Origin: CABMGO01 sp964574775
Lineage (GTDB): Archaea; Nanobdellota; Nanobdellia; Pacearchaeales; GW2011-AR1
Direction of reading: 5' to 3'
Length of the DNA stretch: 6,217 nt
Assembly (NCBI GenBank): GCA_964574775.1
Contig: CAZNOS010000044.1
Location: 1 to 6,217, forward strand
Part shown: piece by piece, positions 1-5,553 of the stretch
Layout of the letters: the number at the start of each line of letters is the position of its first letter
Numbering within the stretch: the first letter of the stretch is position 1
Notes under the pieces: generated by a model
Seen by the model: only the letters and a program-made list of their open reading frames with translations
Told to the model about the DNA's origin: nothing
The model's database searches: none
Program-made: the position numbers and the translations under genes

Positions 1-249
1 CCATATCCACATCACATTATTAGAGAAAATAAGATGCTTACAGGAGCTGGAGCTGACCGTATGCAGACTGGTATGGCGTTATCATTCGGTAAATCTACTG
101 GTAGAGCCTGCTTAATGAAGAGAGGAGATACAATTTTCATCATCGGAGTTACAAGTCCAAAACACGAGTCAATCGCGAGAGAACTTATAGGTTCTTCAAG
201 AGCTAGAATGCCTTGCACAATGCATATTGAAACGACAAGAACAAAATAA
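1..249 (+). CDS. rpl10e: Large-subunit ribosomal protein L10e (uL16), C-terminal part
   Basis: This is the C-terminal 82 residues of archaeal/eukaryotic-type L10e, the uL16 family of the large ribosomal subunit. uL16 sits at the base of the central protuberance near the A and P sites. The open frame runs in from base 1 with no start codon visible; the family is usually about 160-175 residues, so roughly the first half is missing. Reading begins PYPHHIIRENKM and continues into TGAGADRMQTGM, the strongly conserved segment that contains the P-site loop in the eukaryotic homologue RPL10. FGKSTGRA follows, and then the usual C-terminal alpha/beta part. The frame ends in TAA at 247-249. A start at the internal ATG at 34 would cut through conserved sequence and is not real. 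The tail ending in TTRTK is the least conserved part. The identification is firm and is the main evidence that the host is archaeal. Confidence 0.97.
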   Translation, partial: PYPHHIIRENKMLTGAGADRMQTGMALSFGKSTGRACLMKRGDTIFIIGVTSPKHESIARELIGSSRARMPCTMHIETTRTK

Positions 250-272
250 TCTGTTATTAATCAATATCTAGA

Positions 273-281
273 TTTCTAAAT
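273..281 (+). promoter_or_regulatory. Weak TATA-like box before the 155-aa gene
   Basis: TTTCTAAAT is centred at 277, 26 bases before the ATG at 303. The spacing matches the other promoters in the window, but the box is interrupted by a C. The gene might instead be read through from L10e, 53 bases upstream. Confidence 0.4.
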
Positions 282-299
282 AATAAATTTAATAAATTT
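282..299 (+). repeat. Tandem 9-bp repeat in a leader region
   Basis: AATAAATTT occurs twice in perfect tandem (282-290 and 291-299), just upstream of the ATG at 303. It may be no more than low-complexity A+T sequence, but it occupies the short space between the TATA-like box and the start codon. Confidence 0.5.
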
Positions 300-302
300 C
301 CT

Positions 303-770
303 ATGACAAAACTAACAAACGAACACAGAGAAGAAATTGCGATAGAATGGCAGGGAATATACCCAACCGCAAACGAGTTTGTAGCTATGCGAGGATTTCC
401 TCAGCCAACACTTCAGACACCGCTTAAAGTTCCAATACCAAGAGATTACTCAGGCATGGAAGATTTTAGATATTGCTATGATTTTCAATCTCTAGAGGTT
501 TCTGTGGAAGATAATAGAAGACAAATCGACGCTAGAACATATCCAGAGACATCAGGTGGAACTGGACACAGAATTACATTAGGATTGGAATCGGGTAAAT
601 ATAACGAATCTGAATTAATAAGATTGGAAAGTTTTTTAGCGCAAAGAATCGTTCCAGTAACAATGGGATATTCAGTCAGTGGTAGAATCGGCAGTCCAAG
701 AATGTTGCATTACGTTGCAATACCATCCTTAGGGCAGGGTTCTAGTTTTGAAAAATTCGTTTTTGAATAA
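303..770 (+). CDS. Hypothetical protein, 155 aa
   Basis: I do not recognise this protein. It is a soluble protein of 155 residues with no signal peptide and no hydrophobic segment long enough to cross a membrane. The N-terminal 30 residues look helical and acidic. Residues 33-50 are proline-rich (PQPTLQTPLKVPIPRDYSG). From about residue 60 the pattern suggests mixed alpha/beta structure, with a glycine-rich turn at 84-88 (SGGTG) and a helix near 102-115. The C-terminal part (120-150) is rich in Gly and Ser. The only cysteine is Cys58. No catalytic motif is evident. The ATG at 303 is the first start in frame and has a weak TATA-like box 26 bases upstream and no Shine-Dalgarno sequence. The gene follows L10e by 53 bases on the same strand and precedes another unknown gene by 56 bases. 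Codon use looks like that of its neighbours. That it is a real gene rests on its length, its position and its protein-like composition. Confidence 0.8.
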   Translation: MTKLTNEHREEIAIEWQGIYPTANEFVAMRGFPQPTLQTPLKVPIPRDYSGMEDFRYCYDFQSLEVSVEDNRRQIDARTYPETSGGTGHRITLGLESGKYNESELIRLESFLAQRIVPVTMGYSVSGRIGSPRMLHYVAIPSLGQGSSFEKFVFE

Positions 771-798
771 TTCAATATATTCTTTTTTATAATAATGC

Positions 799-807
799 TT
801 ATAAATA
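799..807 (+). promoter_or_regulatory. TATA box of the 240-aa gene
   Basis: TTATAAATA is centred at 803, 24 bases before the ATG at 827. In archaea transcription starts roughly 22-27 bases downstream of the box centre, which places the 5' end at or next to the start codon. A run of six T at 783-788 just upstream could help terminate the preceding transcript. Confidence 0.7.
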
Positions 808-826
808 TAACAAAACTGCGTTTTTT

Positions 827-1549
827 ATGGACACAAGCAAGCCAATATATCCAACCCTTCCAATTGCAGAAAGGCTAAGGAATCTACCAGATCTTCTTCC
901 TGGACAAAGTCAATTATTATATCATTTTGCAAGACATGTTGCGGATAGATTAACTCCGTCTCATATTGAACCGCATGGAATTTACGGAGATGTATTTGCG
1001 GGAGACGCTCTTCGCGCAATTGTAGAAATGAGGTTTCTTCCGAGCGAGAAAGATGTTCAGACGGTATACGGTTACAATTTCTCTAAAGAATTATTGGGAC
1101 ATTCAATGGGTGTTTATATTGATTTATTTGATAAAATTCCAGAAATGTTCTTCGCTGTTACGGATGGAAAATTAAAAGAAGAAATATCTAAAGAAACCGA
1201 ACGACAAAGAAGATGCATCCCAAAAAGATTGGATTCCCTTGATCCAAAGATTGGTAAATTTGTGTCCGAAAGACCAAATTCACTAGAAATGAAACGGGCA
1301 AGATATAGGTCCGTGAGAGATGGAAGAGAATTCGACGCAAACCAAATTGAATATGTAGGACTTCCTTCTTCTCTCCATGGTTACGTTGCAGAACTGGCAG
1401 AGGTTCCACAATTATTGTTTTGTGGTGATGCAGATCATGCTTATTGTTGTCGAACAGAACCAGAATTTTTTGTTCCAATAGAAAGACACAAGGGGATTGT
1501 TCCAGCAGTAGCCTGGGCAGTACTAAAAGAAAACGCTGAAGTAGATTAA
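827..1549 (+). CDS. Hypothetical protein, 240 aa, with a C/D/H-rich C-terminal cluster
   Basis: I do not recognise this protein. It is soluble, 240 residues long, with no signal peptide or membrane segment. The first 100 residues look mainly helical. A strongly basic, arginine-rich stretch spans about 122-170 (RQRR at 126-129, then MKRARYRSVRDGR at 155-167), which could bind nucleic acid or RNA, though that is only composition. Near the C-terminus, residues 199-208 (CGDADHAYCC) put three cysteines, two aspartates and a histidine close together, so a metal site is possible. Cys130 is the only other cysteine. The ATG at 827 is supported by a good TATA box 24 bases upstream, giving a leaderless mRNA. 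The gene converges on thioredoxin reductase with 6 bases between the two stop codons. No function can be assigned. Confidence 0.82.
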   Translation: MDTSKPIYPTLPIAERLRNLPDLLPGQSQLLYHFARHVADRLTPSHIEPHGIYGDVFAGDALRAIVEMRFLPSEKDVQTVYGYNFSKELLGHSMGVYIDLFDKIPEMFFAVTDGKLKEEISKETERQRRCIPKRLDSLDPKIGKFVSERPNSLEMKRARYRSVRDGREFDANQIEYVGLPSSLHGYVAELAEVPQLLFCGDADHAYCCRTEPEFFVPIERHKGIVPAVAWAVLKENAEVD

Positions 1550-1555
1550 AAGTAA

Positions 1556-2485
1556 TTATTTTCCAAACTTCAAAAAATCGTGTGCAGATTTTGCTGCAAT
1601 CGCACCTTCTGATGCTGCAACAACTAACTGCTTAAATGAACTATCGCTATTATCCCCAGCGGCAAATACTCCGGGAATATTTGTTTTACAATTTCTATCT
1701 ATCACAATAAATCCATTTTCATTTAACTTAACTCCTAATGGATTCACAACTTCAATCACTGGCGCCGCACCAATTTCAATAAAAATACCGTCGACATCTA
1801 GCTTAATTTCTTTAGTTTTATTGCCATCTTCCTGATTTAATATAATTCCACTAACTTTTTTTTCACCCAAGATTTTAACAGGATTTGTAAAATAATTTAT
1901 TTCCACATTGTTCCTTCCCTCTAGTTTTTTCAAAGAAATTGGTTCGCATCTCATTTCAGATTTTCTGTATGAAACATAAACCTTCTTTGCAATTTCAGAT
2001 AAATAAAGAGCTGCTTTTGCTGCAGAATCTGAACCACCAACAACTAAAACGTTTTTATTTTTGAAAAACATTCCATCACAAGTCGCACAATAACTCACAC
2101 CCTTTCCGATAAATTCTTTTTCGCCCGGAATATTTAGTTTTCTATGTTGCATTCCAAGACCGATGATTAACGATTTCGCAGAAACAGTTTTTTCGTCAAC
2201 TTCAGCAGAAAAAACTTCTCTTTTTTTAGAAACAGAACTCACTTCTCCCTCTAGAAATTCAACTCCAGCGTTCTTTGCTTGTTCTATTACCTTTGAGATT
2301 ATTTCGGACCCAGTTCCAATCATTCCTGGCCAATTTTCGATATGTCCCGCAATATTCGCAGTTCCACCCAAATCTTTCGCAATTACAACAGTTCTAAGAT
2401 TATATCTAACTCCATAAATTGCAGCAGTCAGACCAGCCATTCCGCCACCTAAAATCATTAAATCGTATTCATCCTTTTTTGCCAT
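1556..2485 (-). CDS. trxB: Thioredoxin-disulfide reductase
   Basis: This is a low-molecular-weight flavoprotein that passes electrons from NAD(P)H through FAD and a redox disulfide to thioredoxin-like proteins in the cytoplasm. Its 309 residues match the usual 300-320. In order it shows the FAD dinucleotide-binding loop GGGMAG (13-18), the catalytic CATC with following Asp (133-137), the second dinucleotide loop GGSDSA (150-155), and the FAD-contacting GVFAAGD (272-278) followed by KQLVVAASEG (285-294). The region that holds HRRxxxR in NADPH-specific enzymes reads YRKSEMR (173-179). Three basic residues are kept, so NADPH is plausible, with His replaced by Tyr and one Arg by Lys. The ATG at 2485 puts the FAD loop at the normal distance from the N-terminus. 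A TATA box lies about 26 bases upstream. No thioredoxin gene is visible nearby. It converges on the 240-aa gene and is divergent from the 120-aa gene. Confidence 0.97.
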   Translation of the reverse strand: MAKKDEYDLMILGGGMAGLTAAIYGVRYNLRTVVIAKDLGGTANIAGHIENWPGMIGTGSEIISKVIEQAKNAGVEFLEGEVSSVSKKREVFSAEVDEKTVSAKSLIIGLGMQHRKLNIPGEKEFIGKGVSYCATCDGMFFKNKNVLVVGGSDSAAKAALYLSEIAKKVYVSYRKSEMRCEPISLKKLEGRNNVEINYFTNPVKILGEKKVSGIILNQEDGNKTKEIKLDVDGIFIEIGAAPVIEVVNPLGVKLNENGFIVIDRNCKTNIPGVFAAGDNSDSSFKQLVVAASEGAIAAKSAHDFLKFGK

Positions 2486-2490
2486 ACTAA

Positions 2491-2496
2491 CTCCCC
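2491..2496 (-). promoter_or_regulatory. Possible Shine-Dalgarno site of trxB
   Basis: On the minus strand GGGGAG lies 5 bases before the trxB ATG. It is the only start in the window with a purine-rich stretch at a suitable distance. It would be in the mRNA only if transcription starts from the more distant TTTTAAAA (2522-2529, about 40 bases upstream), giving a leader of about 14 bases. With the nearer TATA box it would be left out. Confidence 0.3.
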
Positions 2497-2506
2497 GTAT
2501 AAATTA

Positions 2507-2516
2507 CTTATAAATA
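2507..2516 (-). promoter_or_regulatory. TATA box of trxB
   Basis: TATTTATAAG on the minus strand is centred about 26.5 bases before the trxB ATG and is preceded by a purine-rich stretch (AAAAGGTAA) that could serve as the TFB recognition element. It predicts a leaderless trxB mRNA. A competing box, TTTTAAAA at 2522-2529, would give a short leader instead. Confidence 0.65.
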
Positions 2517-2561
2517 TTACCTTTTAAAATAAAGGAAAGGGTGTTAACTAAAAAATAAAAT

Positions 2562-2569
2562 TTGCGCAA
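2562..2569. promoter_or_regulatory. Palindrome in the trxB divergent promoter region
   Basis: TTGCGCAA is a perfect 8-base palindrome and the only G+C-containing block in an otherwise A+T-rich divergent intergenic region. It lies upstream of both TATA boxes, so it could be a shared operator. Eight bases is short and chance is a real possibility. Confidence 0.2.
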
Positions 2570-2597
2570 TAATTTTTAAGTCCCAAAAAGCGATAAG

Positions 2598-2606
2598 TTT
2601 TTAAAT
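2598..2606 (+). promoter_or_regulatory. TATA box of the 120-aa gene
   Basis: TTTTTAAAT is centred at 2602, 25 bases before the ATG at 2627, and is preceded by the purine-rich GCGATAAG. It fits the leaderless spacing seen elsewhere in the window. Confidence 0.65.
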
Positions 2607-2626
2607 TTCCCATTATTTCGTAAACC

Positions 2627-2989
2627 ATGAAACTGGATTTGCCAAAATTAGAAAGAAGGGAAGGCGGATTATTCTTGCCGAATAGACCGCAAAATGAGGT
2701 TTTACAAGTAGCATGCGCAAAAATCGAAGAAGTAAGATTTGAAGGATTAGACGATTTTTTAAATGCACTTCATCAAGAAGATTTCCCCTTTGGATTAACT
2801 TTGGGAATAAGAACAACAAATCATACCAATTTTCATTCTGGAATGAGAATTCCTAGCCCTGAAGACATTGTTTATTTTTTAGATTTGGGCAAAGTTACTC
2901 ATTGGAATGAATTGGAAGATAAAGAAGTTTATGTTCATTATTCGCCACATAGTAAAGTTTACGGCATTACTTTTTCCGAAAGAGATTAA
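2627..2989 (+). CDS. Hypothetical protein, 120 aa
   Basis: I do not recognise this small soluble protein of 120 residues. It has no signal peptide or membrane segment. The charged N-terminus (1-20) is followed by a predicted strand-helix region (24-50), a probable strand ending in a turn (56-61, LTLGIR), and a His/Asn-rich loop at 65-70 (NHTNFH). The second half looks like beta structure, including VYVHYSPHSKVYGITF at 101-116. Several histidines (65-70, 92, 104, 108) could form a metal site, but no established motif is present. Cys30 is the only cysteine. The ATG at 2627 has a TATA-like box 25 bases upstream and no Shine-Dalgarno sequence. The gene is divergent from trxB and converges on the next minus-strand gene, with 29 bases between the stop codons. 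A role related to trxB is not supported by anything except shared intergenic DNA. Confidence 0.78.
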   Translation: MKLDLPKLERREGGLFLPNRPQNEVLQVACAKIEEVRFEGLDDFLNALHQEDFPFGLTLGIRTTNHTNFHSGMRIPSPEDIVYFLDLGKVTHWNELEDKEVYVHYSPHSKVYGITFSERD

Positions 2990-3018
2990 AATTTATTAAA
3001 TTTTACTTATCTATATAA

Positions 3019-3816
3019 TCAAAAAATCTCACTAGGGGACTTCCCATTAAAACTAATTTCGCTTTGCTCTAACATTTTATGCTGTCTTGCAACTTTGTCT
3101 AAAAATGTTCCTGCATATCCAGTATATTCTGGGCTAGTTAAACGTAAATATCCGCAAACAGGTCTCATAAAGATATAGCCTGATTTGACAAAAGCTGCAA
3201 AATCTGGGTCTTCCATTTTTTTCCCAGCAAATTCACCATATTGTTGCACTTCAAATCTCACATTTCGTCCAGCAAAACCTACATTAATTGCTTGTAAAAA
3301 ATGAAGTGTATTTGGTTCACATGAGTTCAAAACATCAGCAACACTAAAAAGATATTCTCCTCCAGCTTTTCCTCTGACATCAAGAGACGCCCTTTCCCTG
3401 ATTCCGTTGTGTGCTTCCTTAATTGTTTCATATGCAGAATTATGCTCCTGAGAGTCTCCCATTAATTCAGTTTGCGCATGAAGAAGTTTCGGTATTGTTT
3501 TTCTAGTAAGGCTATCTTCTGGAAATTTAGTATACGCTCCCCCTATATAACTTGCTACTTCAAATAATAATATTCTTGTGAAAGCATCAGACAACGAATG
3601 GGCTGTATTATTCCATGTATTAACAACATCAGTTAACTTCTTAGGATTATAAGTTTTTATCTCTCTATGTTGTTTCCAATGAGAAATAATAGGGACTATG
3701 TCCGTGTACGAAAATGGATCAATTACTAAAATTCTTTCAAGTTTTTGTGCATCATCAGAAACTCCTCTAAGTGGGTTTTGACTAGCAAGTACTGCATCAA
3801 TTATCTTATCTACCAT
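3019..3816 (-). CDS. Hypothetical protein, about 265 aa (271 with the upstream start)
   Basis: I do not recognise this soluble protein. It looks largely helical in its first 150 residues and mixed alpha/beta afterwards, with no signal peptide, membrane segment or recognised catalytic motif. Counting from the first in-frame ATG (3834), the glycine-rich turn RGKAGGEYLF is at about 154-163, and cysteines occur near 172 and 227. I prefer the second ATG, at 3816. A promoter of unusually good form, CGAAA followed by ATTTAAAA, is centred 28.5 bases before it, so transcription should start just ahead of that codon and leave the ATG at 3834 outside the mRNA. A weaker TATA-like TTAATATT sits about 25 bases before 3834, so the longer form cannot be excluded. 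This is the only complete gene here that ends in TGA. It converges on the 120-aa gene and follows the HEXXH peptidase gene on the same strand. Confidence 0.8.
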   Translation of the reverse strand: MVDKIIDAVLASQNPLRGVSDDAQKLERILVIDPFSYTDIVPIISHWKQHREIKTYNPKKLTDVVNTWNNTAHSLSDAFTRILLFEVASYIGGAYTKFPEDSLTRKTIPKLLHAQTELMGDSQEHNSAYETIKEAHNGIRERASLDVRGKAGGEYLFSVADVLNSCEPNTLHFLQAINVGFAGRNVRFEVQQYGEFAGKKMEDPDFAAFVKSGYIFMRPVCGYLRLTSPEYTGYAGTFLDKVARQHKMLEQSEISFNGKSPSEIF

Positions 3817-3840
3817 ATACGTAAGATGTGTCATAATTGT

Positions 3841-3854
3841 TTTTAAATCTTTCG
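3841..3854 (-). promoter_or_regulatory. BRE plus TATA promoter of the 265-aa gene
   Basis: The minus strand reads CGAAAGATTTAAAA, close to the textbook archaeal arrangement of a TFB recognition element followed by a TATA box. The TATA part is at 3841-3848. Its position predicts transcription starting around 3818-3820, immediately before the ATG at 3816. Confidence 0.65.
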
Positions 3855-3919
3855 AAATATTAACTACTTTTAAAAGACATCAGTTTTGTTGAGGTGTTAG
3901 TTATTAAGAATTGTTAAAA

Positions 3920-4657
3920 TTATTTCTTCTCAGCCTTTTCTGCTTCTTTCGCCAGCTCCTTATTAATACTCTCAAGAAAATAATCAAGAAACACGTTAAT
4001 GTCTTTTTCTTCGTAAGCTTCCATGAACGCATCGTACTCAGCCTTTTCCATTTCTTGGTCGTAACCGCCACCAAAGGCATTTTCAGCCTCATTATACAAA
4101 TAGTCAGCCATTCTCTTAGCTCCCTTCCAGCTCGTCTTATCAAAGCAATAAATGATCTTCTCAAGAACGTTTTCTCTTCTAAATTCATCAGAATATTTTT
4201 TCACTTCCGCGTCCGCACCCTTTTCAAACTCCCTACTTATGCTATCATCAATAGTCTGCAACAAATATCTTTTCGTGTCTTTCGGTGCCTGAAATACGTG
4301 CTCTGCTTCATGAACAACAATCGGTAAAAGTGCGGGTAAGCTCAAAAACTCTAAATCTGACTTGTTAAAAAAGATAATAATATTATGACCCTGTTCCTTT
4401 GTAGCCGAAACAACATCCGAGAAACTCCAAACTTCAGTATCATACGGCATTGCCTCATTGTCCATTAAAAAATTAGATGCAATAGTATTCACGACCCAAT
4501 CTTCAGGGAATTTGTAGAAACCAATCAGTGTTTTAATATTATTCTTAAAATTAACCCTATTTTTCTTCCAAAAATCCGGTCTATCAGATTTCAACTCTTG
4601 CCTGGCTTTCTTAATTTGCTTCAAAAATCTGTCAAAATCATCAATTCTACCTTCCAT
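3920..4657 (-). CDS. Predicted HEXXH zinc metallopeptidase, 245 aa
   Basis: This is a probable zinc-dependent peptidase of the gluzincin type. The motif VVHEAEHVF holds HEAEH at residues 116-120, where His116 and His120 would bind zinc and Glu117 would be the catalytic base. A helix follows 25 residues on with EKGAD (145-149), matching the ExxxD arrangement that provides the third ligand (Glu145) in gluzincins. The hydrophobic segment before the motif (LSLPALLPIVV, 105-115) is the buried end of the active-site helix; it is too short and poorly placed to be a membrane anchor. There is no signal peptide, so the protein is probably cytoplasmic. The C-terminal 50 residues are highly charged and helical, with a Glu/Lys/Ala tail (KELAKEAEKAEKK). 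The ATG at 4657 has a TATA box 25.5 bases upstream. The closest family is not clear to me and substrates are unknown. Next to it, across the gap, is another metallopeptidase-like gene of a different type. Confidence 0.85.
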   Translation of the reverse strand: MEGRIDDFDRFLKQIKKARQELKSDRPDFWKKNRVNFKNNIKTLIGFYKFPEDWVVNTIASNFLMDNEAMPYDTEVWSFSDVVSATKEQGHNIIIFFNKSDLEFLSLPALLPIVVHEAEHVFQAPKDTKRYLLQTIDDSISREFEKGADAEVKKYSDEFRRENVLEKIIYCFDKTSWKGAKRMADYLYNEAENAFGGGYDQEMEKAEYDAFMEAYEEKDINVFLDYFLESINKELAKEAEKAEKK

Positions 4658-4678
4658 GCTACTACTAGAAACTCGGAG

Positions 4679-4686
4679 TATTTAAG
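4679..4686 (-). promoter_or_regulatory. TATA box of the HEXXH peptidase gene
   Basis: CTTAAATA on the minus strand is centred 25.5 bases before the ATG at 4657. It lies only about 10 bases from the scaffold gap, so any BRE or upstream operator would be largely hidden. It indicates that the gene is transcribed independently of the one beyond the gap. Confidence 0.6.
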
Positions 4687-4695
4687 GCTTCTGAC

Positions 4696-4795
4696 NNNNN
4701 NNNNNNNNNNNNNNNNNNNNNNNNNNNNNNNNNNNNNNNNNNNNNNNNNNNNNNNNNNNNNNNNNNNNNNNNNNNNNNNNNNNNNNNNNNNNNNN
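4696..4795. other. Scaffold gap of 100 N
   Basis: Exactly 100 undetermined bases, the conventional filler for a gap of unknown length. It removes the 3' end of the HELHE gene and whatever lies between that gene and the HEXXH peptidase promoter. Any reading frame joined across it is meaningless. Confidence 0.99.
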
Positions 4796-5523
4796 GTTCT
4801 CTTAATTAATTTTCTATTCTTTCGGCATTTATTTTCAACAGATTCGGCATTAAAATGTGCCGACCTACCCTTAAAATCCCCACTTCTTGTGAAAACCCCC
4901 ACTCCGCCTGGGTCATAGGGCCATCCTTTCGCCATCAAATACCTCTCATGCAACTCATGTATCAAAACATATGGAATTTCTTTATGATAGACATCGTCAT
5001 CTATCCAAACCTCATTCTTCGGCACAAAATTATACACATATTCATGTCCGCCCTGAGCGTAATCAATAAAAAATAAACTTCTAACTAAATCTCCATGAAC
5101 TAACCAAATCTTTAGATTTTTAGTATATTTTGTAAGTAATTGTTTTTTACGTACTTTTTTTAAAATAGCATTCTCAACTTTCATCTTCTTTATTTTCTTA
5201 AGAAATCCAGACTTTCCCCTCTCCATCTTCTCTAGTTTGTTTGCTAATTTCCAAGCCTCTTTGTAGCTTTTCCCTTTTTTCATGGCTCTTTTAATATTCA
5301 AAAAATTATCTATATAGTATTGAGCTTCGCCTTCCCCTCCATTCTCATAATCTATCCAAAATTCATTTTTAGGAATAAAGTGCATATACCAAGAATACCC
5401 AAAATTACCAAATTCTGGATCTAAATTATTTCTTATCCAAAAACCATTAACATACCACACGGAATATCCATCAAAAACCCCTATTTTTTTTATATAAACT
5501 TTATTTCTGATAAAATTTTTCAT
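4796..5523 (-). CDS. Two-domain HELHE metallopeptidase-like protein, 3' end lost in gap
   Basis: At least 242 residues, unfinished at the gap. It contains two copies of one domain. The C-terminal copy (about 139-232) has PKNEVWID (168-175), then IHELHERYLMAKG (188-200), then SAHFNAESVE (221-230). This is an H-E-x-x-E-R...LM..G..Y...AH..A...E pattern that I associate with small predicted metallopeptidases found in archaeal and phage genomes; the family name is uncertain. Likely metal-site residues are His189, Glu190, Glu193 and His223, with His192 possible. The N-terminal copy (about 22-99) has PKNEFWID (51-58) and a matching helix-turn-helix, but those positions are Asp72, Asn73, Asn76 and Trp91, so it cannot bind metal the same way. 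A lysine-rich linker (100-136) joins them. No signal peptide is seen. The ATG at 5523 has a TATA box 26 bases upstream. Whether it is an active enzyme is unproven. Confidence 0.82.
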
Positions 5524-5544
5524 TATAAAACTTAAGTAATTTTT

Positions 5545-5553
5545 CTTTAAATA
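5545..5553 (-). promoter_or_regulatory. TATA box of the HELHE gene, overlapping an upstream stop codon
   Basis: TATTTAAAG on the minus strand is centred 26 bases before the ATG at 5523. It overlaps the TAA stop (5547-5549) and last codons of the 79-aa gene, so the promoter is built into the end of the preceding gene. This lets the HELHE gene be transcribed alone, while read-through from the membrane operon remains possible. Confidence 0.65.

Noticed and set aside
34..249. L10e starting at the ATG at 34
   Set aside because: The frame is open and strongly conserved from base 1 (PYPHHIIRENK), so the gene is simply cut by the window edge.
1188..1478. Minus-strand 96-residue open frame inside the 240-aa gene
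   Set aside because: Shadow of the plus-strand gene, with no TATA box at the spacing used elsewhere in the window and low-quality protein composition.
2163..2417. Plus-strand 84-residue open frame inside trxB
   Set aside because: It lies wholly within the unmistakable thioredoxin reductase gene on the other strand.
2990..3018. Possible hairpin terminator between convergent genes (AAATTT-ATT-AAATTT near 2989-3003)
   Set aside because: Pure A+T with a very weak stem. Archaeal termination relies mainly on T-runs, so I would not call it a terminator.
3911..4327. Plus-strand 138-residue open frame with membrane-like composition
   Set aside because: It is the complement of the HEXXH peptidase gene. 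Its Phe/Leu-rich content comes from the Lys/Glu-rich codons of the real gene, and it has no promoter.
4598..4918. Plus-strand open frame spanning the gap
   Set aside because: It lies opposite two well-supported minus-strand genes and is joined only by undetermined bases.
4621..5523. A single 300-residue minus-strand frame running through the N gap
   Set aside because: It depends on the filler length of 100 N preserving the reading frame. Its last 24 codons overlap the start and promoter of the HEXXH peptidase gene. Only 4796-5523 is real sequence for this gene.
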